DNA of 64,000 bases from an uncultured Eubacteriales bacterium (GCA_900544405.1 UQVA01000007.1:1-64000), one strand, 5' to 3'. Shown: positions 32,822 to 42,243, numbered from the stretch's first letter. The notes: a model not told the origin generated them from the letters alone. Numbers and translations are program-made.

Positions 32822-35370
32822 TTCGCCTCGTACCAGCTCTTTCCCCACTTGGCCTCGGCCACCAGCGGCACATTCAGGTGGGCTACCTGCTCCATCTGCT
32901 GCTGGACCACCTTTGCAACGCCCTGGGCCATCTCCTCCGGACATTCCACGATGAGTTCGTCATGGACCTGCAGCAGAAGATTTGCCTCCGGGTACTGCTC
33001 CTTGAGGGCTTTGTCCACCCGAATCATGGCCAGCTTGATAAGGTCGGCGGCGGTCCCCTGAATGGGGGTATTCAGCGCAATCCGCTCCGCCCCCTGGCGG
33101 ACGTTGAAATTGCTGCTTTTCAGCTCCGGCAGATACCGGCGGCGGCCAAAGAGGGTCTCCGTGTAGCCCTTTTCCCGGGCCTCGGCGACCACGTTCTTCA
33201 TATACTCCCGCACGCCGTGGTAATTGGAAAGATAGGCCTCGATATAGGCCTTGGCCTCATAGCGGCTGACGCCGATGTCCTCCGCCAGGGAGAACTCGGA
33301 AATGCCGTAAACAATACCGAAATTCACGGCCTTGGCATGGCGGCGCTGCAGGGGCGTGACCTCCTCCGGCTTTACGCCGAAGACCTGGGCGGCGGTGATG
33401 GTATGAATGTCCGCTCCGCTGCGGAAGGCCTCCTGCATCACCGTGTCCCCGGCCATGTGGGAAAGGACCCGCAATTCAATTTGGCTGTAATCCGCATCCA
33501 CCAGTACGCAGCCGGGCTTGGGAATGAACATTTTCCGAATTTCGGCCCCCAGGTCCGTGCGGACGGGAATATTCTGCAAGTTCGGCTCCGTGGAGGACAG
33601 ACGCCCGGTGGCCGTGACCATATTCTGGAAGGTCGTATGAATACGCCCGTCGGCGGCGATGACCTTCACCAGGCCGTCGGCATAGGTGGATTTCAGCTTG
33701 GTGAGCATCCGGTAATCCAGAATGGCCGGGATGATGGGATGCTTGTCCCGGAGTTTTTCCAGCACGTCCGCATTGGTGGCGTAGCCGGTCTTGGTTTTCT
33801 TGGCGCCGGGCAGCTGCAGCTGCTCAAACAGCACCGTGCCCAGCTGCTTGGGGGAATTGATATTGAAGGGCCCCCCGGAAAAGCCGAAAATCAGGCTTTC
33901 GCAGTCGGCAATGCGCTCGGAGAGCATGGCCCCGAACTGCCGCAGCTGCTCCTCGTCGATGGCCACACCGGTGCGCTCCATCTCATAAAGCACCGGGCAA
34001 AGGGGCAGTTCGATGGTGTCGTACAGGTCCCCCATGCCCTGCTTGTCCAGTTCCTGCCGCAGCTTTTCCCGCAGGAAAAACACCGCTTCGGCGCAGGCGG
34101 CAGCATCGCCGTCCTCCACGCTGGCTCCCAGGAAGGTCGCCGCCAGCTTGGACACGGGATAATCGGACTGGGAAGGGTTCAGGTCGTAAGCCGCCAGGGC
34201 CGTGTCGAATTTCGCCGGTCCAAGCGTAATGCCCAGGGCATCCAGGGCATGGGCCTGGCTTTTCCAGTCATGGCACACCCAGCTTTGTCCCGCCAGAAGA
34301 TTCGCCGCCCGGTGAATTTCCAGAGGTGTCAGGGTGCAGACCCCCTCCGCACAGGCAATGGCCAGCGTCCCGTCCGGAGCCAGATACACGGCTCCCTCCG
34401 TCCCCGGCTCCGGCAGGGTATCTACCCGGGGCAGGGTCTCCCGGGGCGATTCTTCCGCACTTTCCAATGCCGCTTCTTCCAGTTCCGCACCCCGGAGGCC
34501 GTAGCGGTCAATGAGCCGGACGAATTCCAGCCGGGTGAACAGCTTGAAAAGTTCCAGCCGGTTATAGGGCTGGGTAATGGCGTTCTTGGGAGAAAAATCG
34601 ATGGGCGCATTGGTGCGGATGGTAGCCAGATCATAGGAAAGATAGGCTTTTTCCTTGTCCGCTTCCAGCTTTTCCCGCAGCTTGGGCCGGATGGACGGGT
34701 CCTGCAAATGCTCGTAGACCCCGTCCAGGGTGCCGAATTTCAGCAGCAGGTCCGTAGCCGTTTTCGGTCCCACCCCGGCCACACCGGGGATATTGTCGGA
34801 GGAATCCCCCATCAGGGCTTTCAAATCGATGATGTGAATGGGGTCGAAGCCGTACTCCGCACGGAATTTTTCCGTGTCATAGAGGGTGGCCGTGGTCTGG
34901 CCGGGCTTGGCAATGACCAGCTTCACGTTCACATGGTCATTGATGAGCTGCAAACTGTCCCGGTCGCCGGTGACCACCACGCAATCCCAGTTCTGCTCCG
35001 AGCAGACCCGGCCCACGGTGCCGATGACATCGTCAGCCTCCCATCCCTCACATTCATAAATGGGAATGTTCATGGCAGACAGGACCTGCTTCATCACCGG
35101 CATCTGCATGACCAGCTCCTCCGGCATGGGGTGCCGGGTGGCCTTGTAGCCGTCATACTGCAGGTGCCGGAAGGTGGGGGCGTGTACGTCAAAGGCCACG
35201 CAGATGGCCTCCGGCTGCTCCTCCCGCTCCATTTTTTCCAGAATATTCAGGAAGCCGTAAATGGCGTTGGTGTACAGACCATCCCGGGTGGTCAGGGGGC
35301 GGACCCCAAAATACGCCCGGTTGATGACGCTGTTCCCGTCCAGGATCATCAGCTTCATACTTTTCTCCAT
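32818..35370 (-). CDS. polA: DNA polymerase I
   Basis: 850 residues. 5'-3' exonuclease domain at about 1-290 (MILDGNSVINRAYFGVRPLT, GDRDSLQLIND), an inactive-looking 3'-5' exonuclease region (about 295-470), and the polymerase domain with VDADYSQIELRVLSHMAGD (motif A), KAVNFGIVYGIS (motif B) and LLQVHDELIVEC (motif C). It does Okazaki-fragment processing and repair. It overlaps cysS by 16 bases and rimI by 4. Confidence 0.97.
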   Translation of the reverse strand: MEKSMKLMILDGNSVINRAYFGVRPLTTRDGLYTNAIYGFLNILEKMEREEQPEAICVAFDVHAPTFRHLQYDGYKATRHPMPEELVMQMPVMKQVLSAMNIPIYECEGWEADDVIGTVGRVCSEQNWDCVVVTGDRDSLQLINDHVNVKLVIAKPGQTTATLYDTEKFRAEYGFDPIHIIDLKALMGDSSDNIPGVAGVGPKTATDLLLKFGTLDGVYEHLQDPSIRPKLREKLEADKEKAYLSYDLATIRTNAPIDFSPKNAITQPYNRLELFKLFTRLEFVRLIDRYGLRGAELEEAALESAEESPRETLPRVDTLPEPGTEGAVYLAPDGTLAIACAEGVCTLTPLEIHRAANLLAGQSWVCHDWKSQAHALDALGITLGPAKFDTALAAYDLNPSQSDYPVSKLAATFLGASVEDGDAAACAEAVFFLREKLRQELDKQGMGDLYDTIELPLCPVLYEMERTGVAIDEEQLRQFGAMLSERIADCESLIFGFSGGPFNINSPKQLGTVLFEQLQLPGAKKTKTGYATNADVLEKLRDKHPIIPAILDYRMLTKLKSTYADGLVKVIAADGRIHTTFQNMVTATGRLSSTEPNLQNIPVRTDLGAEIRKMFIPKPGCVLVDADYSQIELRVLSHMAGDTVMQEAFRSGADIHTITAAQVFGVKPEEVTPLQRRHAKAVNFGIVYGISEFSLAEDIGVSRYEAKAYIEAYLSNYHGVREYMKNVVAEAREKGYTETLFGRRRYLPELKSSNFNVRQGAERIALNTPIQGTAADLIKLAMIRVDKALKEQYPEANLLLQVHDELIVECPEEMAQGVAKVVQQQMEQVAHLNVPLVAEAKWGKSWYEAK

Positions 35371-36770
35371 TTCGCACCCTGAGGTGTGTCGATGATCTCA
35401 ATGCCACGGGCTTTCAGTTCGTCCCGGATGCGATCCGCCTCGGCAAAATTCTTTGCCTTCTTGGCCTCCGTCCGGGCGGCCACCAAAGCGTCGATCTCCG
35501 GGTCGGCAGCAGCGGCTTCCTCTTCCGCCTGCTTTTTCCGCAGCTTTTCGGCATTTTCCAGCAGATTCAGGCTCAGCACCCGGTCAAAGTCCGCCAGGGC
35601 CGCCAGCTTGGTGGCATCGGAGCATTTGGCCTTCAGCACGTCAAAGAGGCAGGTAATAGCCAGAGACGTGTTCAGGTCCCCGTCCAGAGCACCGGTGAAG
35701 CGGGCTTTCAGGGCATCAAAAGCGGCGCTGTCCACGTCACCCTCTGCTTTCAGGGCCGCAATGCGGGCGATCAGCTTCTCGTAAGCCGCAGCGGCGTTGT
35801 CCAGGTTCTCCCAGGAGAACACCAGATTCCGGCGGTAGTGGCTCTGCAGGCAGAAATAGCGGTAAACCATGGGGTCGTAGCCCTTTTCCTCCAGCAGGGA
35901 GACCGTCAGGAATTCTCCCTTGGACTTGGACATTTTTCCGTCCTCGGTGTTCAGGTGGTGAACATGGAACCAGTAATTGCACCACTTGTGGCCCAGGTAG
36001 CTTTCGGACTGGGCGATCTCGTTGGTGTGATGGGGGAAGGCGTTGTCGATGCCGCCGCAGTGGATGTCCAGATCGTCCCCCAGATACTTCATGGAAATGC
36101 AGGAGCATTCAATGTGCCAGCCGGGATAGCCCACGCCCCAGGGAGAGTCCCATTTCAGAGCCTGGTCCTCAAACTTGGACTTGGTGAACCAGAGGACAAA
36201 GTCGTTCTTGTTGCGCTTGTTGGTGTCCTCCTCCACGCCTTCCCGGACACCCACGGCCAGGTCCTCCTCGTCGTGGTCGTTAAAGACGTAGTATTTCTCC
36301 AGCTTGGAGGTGTCGAAGTACACGTTTCCGCCGGAGAGATAGGCATAGCCCTTGTCCAGCAGGGTCGTGACCATGTGGATATACTCGTCAATGCAGCCCG
36401 TGGCCGGCTGGACCACGTCAGGCCGCTTGATGTTCAGCTTCCGGCAGTCCTCAAAAAAGGCGTCGGTGTAGAATTTGGCAATTTCCAGCACGGTCTTATG
36501 CTCCCGGCGGGCGCCCTTGAGCATTTTATCCTCGCCGGTGTCCGCATCGCTGGACAGATGCCCCACGTCGGTGATGTTCATGACCCGCTTGACGTTGTAA
36601 CCCTCGTAGCGCAGGGCCTTTTCCAGAACATCCTCCATGATATAGGTCCGCAGATTGCCGATGTGGGCAAAATGATAGACCGTCGGGCCGCAGGTGTACA
36701 TCTTCACGATGTCCGGGGAATTGGGCTGGAACAGTTCCTTCTTGTGGGAAAGAGAATTATAAAGATACAT
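35355..36770 (-). CDS. cysS: Cysteinyl-tRNA synthetase
   Basis: 471 residues. HIGH-type motif CGPTVYHFAHIGNLR, KMSKS loop in DGKMSKSKGEF and zinc-binding residues (GWHIECSCISMKY). The C-terminal about 100 residues are helical and bind the anticodon. A T-box riboswitch precedes it. It charges tRNA-Cys. Confidence 0.97.
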   Translation of the reverse strand: MYLYNSLSHKKELFQPNSPDIVKMYTCGPTVYHFAHIGNLRTYIMEDVLEKALRYEGYNVKRVMNITDVGHLSSDADTGEDKMLKGARREHKTVLEIAKFYTDAFFEDCRKLNIKRPDVVQPATGCIDEYIHMVTTLLDKGYAYLSGGNVYFDTSKLEKYYVFNDHDEEDLAVGVREGVEEDTNKRNKNDFVLWFTKSKFEDQALKWDSPWGVGYPGWHIECSCISMKYLGDDLDIHCGGIDNAFPHHTNEIAQSESYLGHKWCNYWFHVHHLNTEDGKMSKSKGEFLTVSLLEEKGYDPMVYRYFCLQSHYRRNLVFSWENLDNAAAAYEKLIARIAALKAEGDVDSAAFDALKARFTGALDGDLNTSLAITCLFDVLKAKCSDATKLAALADFDRVLSLNLLENAEKLRKKQAEEEAAAADPEIDALVAARTEAKKAKNFAEADRIRDELKARGIEIIDTPQGAKWRKV

Positions 36771-36804
36771 GAAAACTTCCTCCTAATGAACAGTATGAAA
36801 TCAA

Positions 36805-36995
36805 AAACCGCCTCTTATACCCTTCGGCATAAGAGGCGGCAAAGCCGCGGTTCCACTCTCGTTTTTCACTCAAAAATATGCACTTTTCGCTCCCGGACGC
36901 ACCTTCCCGAACTGCACTCCGCCGGGTTCACAGCCACGCCCCGGCTCTCTGAGGGAGACAGCATCGGTACTCTTTCCGTTCTTCACGAATATGGG
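36805..36995 (-). promoter_or_regulatory. T-box riboswitch of cysS (Cys-specific)
   Basis: On the minus strand the conserved antiterminator piece AGTGGAACCGCGG (about 36844-36856) is followed by a strong terminator hairpin (CCGCCTCTTATGCC...AAGAGGCGG, about 36808-36839, then TTTTTGA). A stem I-like start (GAACGGAAAGAGTACCGATG) lies near 36963-36990. TGC at 36914-36916 is a good candidate specifier codon for tRNA-Cys. Uncharged tRNA-Cys would prevent termination. Confidence 0.88.
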
Positions 36996-37045
36996 TCTAT
37001 TTTACCATCATCCGCCCCGCCCTGTCAAGTGCCAAGCCGGAAGGA

Positions 37046-37074
37046 TTGAAAAAAGCGGCGAAATGTGATATAGT
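37046..37074 (+). promoter_or_regulatory. Sigma-A promoter of the lipoprotein gene
   Basis: TTGAAA (37046-37051), a 17-base spacer and TATAGT (37069-37074) lie 26 bases before the ATG at 37100, between the T-box and the gene. Confidence 0.7.
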
Positions 37075-37099
37075 ATTTTCCGTAAAGGAGGGTACCCCC

Positions 37100-38275
37100 A
37101 TGAAAAAATTACTTTCCGCAGCCCTCTGCGCTGCACTTTTGCTGACGTTTTCCAGCTGCGCCAAGCGATTCCCACAGGATACGGAGACTTCCGCCCCGCC
37201 GCTGCTGCGGACGGACCCCACGGAAACCTCTCCGGATACCACCACGGAACCGGTGAGCATTCCCAACGTGGACCTGACGGCCATTTCCCTGAAATACACC
37301 CAGCTGGATACGGCTGCCGAGGACGGGACCACCGTTTATTCCTTCCGGTATCCCATTCCCTACCTGGTGACGGTCCGGGCCGATGCGACCCAGGATGTCA
37401 CCGTGGACCTGATGGGCCGCATTGACGAGTTCCGGTCCAACGGCTCGGAGCTGGAAGCCCAGGCCCAGGCAGCCTACGGCACCGAGGGCTTCACCCCCTA
37501 CTCCCTGAGCGTTTCCTACACGCCAACACGGGTGGACGTGGGCGTTCTGAGCCTGTACGGGGAGGTCCGGTCCTATCCCAGCGGCGTTCACGCCAGCTTC
37601 CTGTCCACGGCAGTCAGCTATGACCTGCTCACCGGTGCGGAATTACATCTTTCCGATATTCTCAACGGCAACGTCACCGCCGAACAGCTTTGTACCCTGC
37701 TGCTCGCTTCCCTTTCCCAGCAGGAGGGAAATCTGTACGCCGACTATGCCAACGTAGCCGCTGAGCGGGTCCAGGACTGTATGAACGGGGCCGACGGCTG
37801 GTATTTCACCACCACGGGCCTGTGCTTCTTCTTCTCCCCCTACGACATCGCCCCCTATTCCTACGGCGTGGTCACGGCGGAGATTCCCTACGGCTCCCTG
37901 GCAGGGCTTATGAACGATGCCTACTTCCCCCCGGAGGAGGGCGCTTACACCGGCACACTGGAAGCATCCCTGTTCACGGAGAACGCCCCCAGCCGGGAAT
38001 ACGCAGAGCTTTCCCTGGACCGGGAAGCCAGCCGGGTGATTTTGACCACGAATCAGGCGGTCCGGGACCTGAAAATTCAGTCCGGCAGCTATGACGGCAG
38101 CACCTTCACCCCCACGGAGACGGTATTCGCCGCCGGAGCCATGAACGCCTCTCAGGCGGTAAGCATCCAGGCGGATCTGGAAAATACGCCGCTGCTTCTC
38201 ACCTACCGCAGCGGCGAGGAGATCATTCAGCGGGTGCTGACCATGGAAAACGGCGTTCCGGTGCTGAAAAAGTAA
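37100..38275 (+). CDS. Lipoprotein with DUF3298-like (RsiV-type) C-terminal domain
   Basis: 391 residues from ATG 37100 (AAAGGAGG upstream). Lipobox LLLTFSSC predicts lipidation at Cys19-20 after a signal peptide. A Thr/Pro-rich linker (about 25-55) is followed by a mixed domain with SVSYTPTRVDVGVLSLYGEV and YPSGVHASFLSTAVSYDLLT, and FSPYDIAPYSYGVVTAEIPY, the pattern of the DUF3298 domain. No enzymatic residue is evident. Its ligand is unknown. Confidence 0.8.
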   Translation: MKKLLSAALCAALLLTFSSCAKRFPQDTETSAPPLLRTDPTETSPDTTTEPVSIPNVDLTAISLKYTQLDTAAEDGTTVYSFRYPIPYLVTVRADATQDVTVDLMGRIDEFRSNGSELEAQAQAAYGTEGFTPYSLSVSYTPTRVDVGVLSLYGEVRSYPSGVHASFLSTAVSYDLLTGAELHLSDILNGNVTAEQLCTLLLASLSQQEGNLYADYANVAAERVQDCMNGADGWYFTTTGLCFFFSPYDIAPYSYGVVTAEIPYGSLAGLMNDAYFPPEEGAYTGTLEASLFTENAPSREYAELSLDREASRVILTTNQAVRDLKIQSGSYDGSTFTPTETVFAAGAMNASQAVSIQADLENTPLLLTYRSGEEIIQRVLTMENGVPVLKK

Positions 38276-38309
38276 AAAATCTGCCCGCCAATCGGTGGGC
38301 AGATTTTTT
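38275..38309. terminator. Bidirectional terminator
   Basis: AAAAAATCTGCCCGCC pairs with GGTGGGCAGATTTTTT around loop AATC. The poly-A and poly-T flanks serve both the lipoprotein gene (plus) and the aminotransferase gene (minus). Confidence 0.92.
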
Positions 38310-39507
38310 ACATACATTCCTTCTGATACCGGGCGATGGCCTTTTCCAGCACGTCCATGGACCGCTCCAATTCCGGGATCTGACGGACATAGGCAATGCG
38401 GACCTCGTTGATGCCCTTGCCGGGAGTCTCGTAGAAGGGTGCGCCGGGTGCAAACATGACCGTCTCCCCTTCGTAGTCGAATTCCTCCAGCAGCCACCGC
38501 TGGAACTTGTCGGAATCGTCCACGGGCAGGCCCGCCATCAGATAGAAAGCCCCCATAGGTTCCTCCACCTGTACGCCGGGAATGGCCCGGAGGCGGCGGA
38601 CGACGGTGTCCCGGCGCTTCCGGTATTCTTCCTTGGACCGGCGGAAAAATTCGTGGTCCACTCCGTAGAGGGCCGCAGCGCCCACCTGGTCGATGGTGGC
38701 CACGGACAGCCGGGACTGGCAGAATTTCAGGATGGCCTGCTGCAATTCCTTGTTCCGGGTGACCACGCAGCCCACCCGTGCGCCGCAGGCGGAGAACCGC
38801 TTGGAAACGGAGTCCACAATGACCACGTTCTCGTCCACGTCCCGGAACCGGGCCATGGTGGGGACCCCGAAGGAATCGTCATAGCAGAACTCCCGGTACA
38901 CCTCGTCGCAGATCAGGAACAGGTCGTGCTTCTTGGCTACGTCAGCGATCATCCGCATTTCCTCCTGATTCAGCACCACACCGGTGGGATTTCCGGGGTT
39001 GGTGATGAGGATAGCACGGGTGTTTTTCGTGATAAGGCTCTCAATGCGCTCCCGCTTGGCATACCGATACCCTTCCTCGGCACAGGTTGGCAAGGCTCGG
39101 ATAACACCGCCCGCCGCATGGACAAAGGTCGTGTAATTTGGATAGTAAGGCTCCGGAATGATGACCTCCGTGTAGGGGTCCAAAATGCTCAGGCAGGTCA
39201 AAAGCAGCGCTTCGCTGCCGCCGGTGGTGATGAGCACATCGTCCGGCTCCAAGTCCACGTCCAGTTCCCGATAATAGGCCCGGACCGCATCGATAAGCTC
39301 CGGGGTTCCCGGCGAGGCCGCATAGGCCAGGGTGGCGCTGTCAAAATTCCGGACGGCATCAAAATAGGCCGGAGGGGTCTGCAGGTCCGGCTGACCGATG
39401 TTCAGATGATGGATGCGGATGCCCCGCTCCTGGGCCTTGACGGCCAGCGGGTGAAATTTCCGCATGGGCGAGGGTTCGCAGCGATTGGCGTTGATGGATA
39501 TGTTCAT
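38308..39507 (-). CDS. Class I/II pyridoxal-phosphate aminotransferase
   Basis: 399 residues. PLP-binding Lys in VIVDSVSKRFSACGARVG, the conserved NPGNPTGVVLN block and the C-terminal Arg in NEVRIAYVR. It belongs to the aspartate/aromatic aminotransferase group. The exact substrate is not visible. Its 5' end overlaps the unusual C-terminal extension of the AgcS gene upstream. Confidence 0.9.
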   Translation of the reverse strand: MNISINANRCEPSPMRKFHPLAVKAQERGIRIHHLNIGQPDLQTPPAYFDAVRNFDSATLAYAASPGTPELIDAVRAYYRELDVDLEPDDVLITTGGSEALLLTCLSILDPYTEVIIPEPYYPNYTTFVHAAGGVIRALPTCAEEGYRYAKRERIESLITKNTRAILITNPGNPTGVVLNQEEMRMIADVAKKHDLFLICDEVYREFCYDDSFGVPTMARFRDVDENVVIVDSVSKRFSACGARVGCVVTRNKELQQAILKFCQSRLSVATIDQVGAAALYGVDHEFFRRSKEEYRKRRDTVVRRLRAIPGVQVEEPMGAFYLMAGLPVDDSDKFQRWLLEEFDYEGETVMFAPGAPFYETPGKGINEVRIAYVRQIPELERSMDVLEKAIARYQKECM

Positions 39508-40894
39508 AAGTTCCTCCGGCAGACCGCAGTCTGCATTGATATTCTTTGGTAAGTACCCGGACCTCCGGGGATAAAAGTGCCAGTGCCAGCAGATTGGGAA
39601 TGGCCATCAGACCATTGACCGTCTCGGAAAGGGTCCAGACAAGGCCCGTTCCCAATATGGCCCCCAGCAGGCTCACGGCGGCCTGAACAAGAGCAAAGGG
39701 CTTCCAGACGGGCTTTCCAAGCAGATATTGGGCGCACCGGGCGCCGTACAGCCCCCAACCCAAAACCGTTGCAAAGGCAAAGCAGCACAGGGACAGAGCG
39801 ATCGGGATGCAGACCCAATCGCCGTAAACATTCGCAAAGGCACGGATGGTCAGCCGCACGCCGGGGTCCGTGCCGTAAGGCAGAGCCTCCGGGGATGTGA
39901 GAATGACCAGAGCCGTCATGGTGCATATCACGATGGTGTCCAGAAACACCTCCATGATGCCCAGCACCCCCTGTTCCGCCGGGTGGTCCACCTGGGCGGA
40001 AGCGTGGGCAATGGAAGCGGTCCCCATTCCGGCCTCGTTGGTGAATACCCCACGGGAGGCCCCTACCCCCATGGCCGTGACCATGGAGCCGATGAGGCCG
40101 CCGGTGACGGCTTTCGGGGCAAAAGCCCCCTGGAGAATGAGCCGGAATGCGATGGCGATACGGTCCGCCCGGACGATCAAGGCCCCCAGGCCCAGCAATA
40201 GGTAAAAACAGGCGGCCAGCGGCACCAGCTTTTCCGCCGTGCGGCCGATGCGTCCCGCCCCGCCCCGGAGCAGCAGCCAGACAAGCCCTGCCACGGCGGC
40301 TCCCAGAAGCAGATTTCCCAGGTCCGTGACCGGCAGGCCGAAATAGGTCTGCACATCATTGACCCCAGCCACAAAGGCGTTGATTTGGGTGGCGTTGCCC
40401 ACGCCGAAAGCGGCAAACACGCCGAACAGAGCGTAAGCCGCCGCCATGGGCCGCCATTTCTCCCCCAGGCCCTTCCGAATCATGTACATGGGGCCACCGG
40501 CATAGCCATCCCGCTCCCGGACCCGAAAGCGCAGGGCAAGGACCACCTCGGCATATTTCGTGACCATGCCGAAAAAGGCGCAGACCCACATCCAGAAAAT
40601 GGCCCCCGGTCCTCCTAAGGTGATAGCCCCAGCCACACCGGCCAGATTGCCCGTACCAACAGTGGCAGCTAATGCAGTACACAGGGCCTGAAAGGGCGAA
40701 ACGCCGTCCGCCGTCCGGTCCTTGCCGGTGAGTTTCCGGCAAAAGGACCGCAGGGCCGCCGGAAAAAGGGTCACTTGAGCAAAGCCGGTCCGCAGGCTCA
40801 GCAGTACCCCCACACCCAAAATCAGCAGCAGGGTGGGCAGCCCCCAGACCAGGCCGTTGACCGTTTCCAAGGCTTCCAAAAGGTGACTTTTCAT
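39359..40894 (-). CDS. Sodium:alanine symporter family transporter with C-terminal extension
   Basis: 511 residues, about ten hydrophobic segments. AGCS signatures include ALAATVGTGNLAGVAGAITL, GGPGAIFWMWVCAFFGMVTK and VFTNEAGMGTASIAHASAQV. It takes up small neutral amino acids with Na+ or H+. Family members usually end soon after ALLSPEVRVLTKEY, but here the frame runs another about 60 residues, the last 49 within the aminotransferase gene in another frame. The extension is Arg/Ser/His-rich and looks non-functional; a stop codon has probably been lost. Confidence 0.85.
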   Translation of the reverse strand: MKSHLLEALETVNGLVWGLPTLLLILGVGVLLSLRTGFAQVTLFPAALRSFCRKLTGKDRTADGVSPFQALCTALAATVGTGNLAGVAGAITLGGPGAIFWMWVCAFFGMVTKYAEVVLALRFRVRERDGYAGGPMYMIRKGLGEKWRPMAAAYALFGVFAAFGVGNATQINAFVAGVNDVQTYFGLPVTDLGNLLLGAAVAGLVWLLLRGGAGRIGRTAEKLVPLAACFYLLLGLGALIVRADRIAIAFRLILQGAFAPKAVTGGLIGSMVTAMGVGASRGVFTNEAGMGTASIAHASAQVDHPAEQGVLGIMEVFLDTIVICTMTALVILTSPEALPYGTDPGVRLTIRAFANVYGDWVCIPIALSLCCFAFATVLGWGLYGARCAQYLLGKPVWKPFALVQAAVSLLGAILGTGLVWTLSETVNGLMAIPNLLALALLSPEVRVLTKEYQCRLRSAGGTYEHIHQRQSLRTLAHAEISPAGRQGPGAGHPHPSSEHRSAGPADPSGLF

Positions 40895-40954
40895 AGCATA
40901 CCACTTTTCCCCTCTCCTTGCAAGCTTTTTTTACAAAAAAGTGATCTTTATACC

Positions 40955-40992
40955 GGAAAAAGCGGTCCTTTCCATCTGAAAGAACCGCTTTC
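40955..40992 (-). terminator. Terminator of the truA-arsC-like unit
   Basis: On the minus strand AAAGCGGTTCTTTC pairs with GAAAGGACCGCTTT and is followed by TTCC. Just after the ArsC-like stop and before the AgcS gene. Confidence 0.75.
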
Positions 40993-40995
40993 GTG

Positions 40996-41337
40996 TTATT
41001 TCCATGTTTCCCAGACTTCCGGGGCGTAACCCACGGTGGCCTGTTTGCCGTTTCGGACAATGGGAGCCTTCATCAGCTCCGGCCGGTCAAAGACCTTGTC
41101 CTCTTTGGCACGACTGTCCTCCGTGTAGTGCAAAATCAGAATGTCCGGGTCCTTGCTGTCCCAGTCAATGAGGTTGTCGATGCCACCCACCGCCCGAAGC
41201 ACGCTGTCAAATTCCTTCCCGGACAGGCCGAAGCGAAGCAAATCGATGGACTGGAAGGAAATTCGTCGTTCCTTGAAGTACCGCTCGGCCTTCTTGGTGT
41301 CGAAGGACTTGCTTTTTCCGAAAATCTGTATGTTCAA
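40996..41337 (-). CDS. ArsC/Spx-family protein without cysteines
   Basis: About 113 residues from TTG 41337 (GGAGG upstream), giving the usual MNIQIFGKSKSFDTKKAERY start; ATG 41358 is an alternative. ArsC-fold blocks: KAERYFKERRI, KAPIVRNGKQATVGYAPEVW. The family's redox Cys follows GTKK- or GxxxC; here the position is Ser (KSKSFDT), and no Cys occurs in the whole protein. It is therefore not an arsenate reductase and may have a regulatory role like Spx relatives. It overlaps truA by about 4 bases. Confidence 0.75.
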   Translation of the reverse strand: MNIQIFGKSKSFDTKKAERYFKERRISFQSIDLLRFGLSGKEFDSVLRAVGGIDNLIDWDSKDPDILILHYTEDSRAKEDKVFDRPELMKAPIVRNGKQATVGYAPEVWETWK

Positions 41338-42068
41338 TAAACTACCTCCATGAGACACAGACCCTTGGCGGGCATCAGCGTACCGGCCTCCGCCCGCTTC
41401 TGAGCGAACAGGTCCGGGATGCTGTCCGCTTTGCGCTTACCCAGGCCCACTTCCACCAGGGTCCCCACAAGAATTCGCATCATGTTATAGAGAAACCCGT
41501 CGGCGGTGACGGAAATATCCACTTCCGCACCGGTTTTCGTGATGGAAATGTCGAAAATCTCCCGGACCGTGGACTTTTTCTTGGGCGCACGGGTGCAGAA
41601 GCAGGCAAAATCATGCTGCCCCAGCAAGGCGTTCGCTGCCTGCTGCATGCCATCCAAATCCAGCGATTCTTCCACCACCGTCATGTACCGCCGGTCAAAA
41701 ACGCAGGGGCTGTCACTGTTCCAGATGCGGTAGCAATAGGTTTTCTTTTTAGCGTTGAGCCGGGCATGGAACCGGGGTGCTGCCTCCTGACAGGAATATA
41801 TGCCGATGTCCTCCGGAAGATACCGCCGCAATTCCCGCAGGATTTCCCCGCAGGGCATGGGGTTTTCGCAGTGGAACGAGGCCACCTGGCCCCTGGCGTG
41901 GACCCCAGCATCGGTGCGGCCGCTGCCGGAGATTTCTATGGGTTCTCCCAAAATTCGGCTCAAGGTCTGCTCCAGCTTCCCTTGAATGGTATTTTCCTCC
42001 CCGCTGAGCCGCTGCCAGCCCCGGTAGCGGGTGCCGTCATAGCAGAGGTCAAGCCGCAAATTCCGCAT
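41334..42068 (-). CDS. truA: tRNA pseudouridine(38-40) synthase
   Basis: 244 residues. Catalytic Asp in SGRTDAGVHARGQVASF, and start MRNLRLDLCYDGTRYRGWQR are typical of TruA. It modifies positions 38-40 of the anticodon arm. Its start overlaps a 41-codon ORF upstream, and its stop overlaps the ArsC-like start. Confidence 0.96.
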   Translation of the reverse strand: MRNLRLDLCYDGTRYRGWQRLSGEENTIQGKLEQTLSRILGEPIEISGSGRTDAGVHARGQVASFHCENPMPCGEILRELRRYLPEDIGIYSCQEAAPRFHARLNAKKKTYCYRIWNSDSPCVFDRRYMTVVEESLDLDGMQQAANALLGQHDFACFCTRAPKKKSTVREIFDISITKTGAEVDISVTADGFLYNMMRILVGTLVEVGLGKRKADSIPDLFAQKRAEAGTLMPAKGLCLMEVVY

Positions 42069-42174
42069 CTTCCAATTCCTTTCTGGCCTCCTGCTCGCTG
42101 TCTGCCGAGAACAGGAACCGTCCCGTACCGTCGTACACCATTACATGACCATAAGCATATCGGATAGAATACAT
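42049..42174 (-). CDS. Conserved-looking 41-residue protein upstream of truA
   Basis: ATG 42174 (AGAGGAGCG upstream) encodes 41 residues starting MYSIRYAYGHVMVYDGTGRF and ending DLEDAEFAA-like (ELEDAEFAA). It is beta-then-helix in character with no membrane segment. It overlaps the truA start by 20 bases, so the two are likely co-translated. Similar short proteins exist in gut Firmicutes as I recall; function unknown. Confidence 0.6.
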   Translation of the reverse strand: MYSIRYAYGHVMVYDGTGRFLFSADSEQEARKELEDAEFAA

Positions 42175-42243
42175 TTTGCGCTCCTCTTTTCCTCTTGGGA
42201 TGGCTGTATTCTATCATGCTATATGTCCAATAAACGGTACTCA

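Noticed and set aside
32026..35382. 1,118-residue plus-strand frame
   Set aside because: It lies antisense to polA, rimI and tsaD, which have full motifs; long antisense frames are common in GC-rich DNA.
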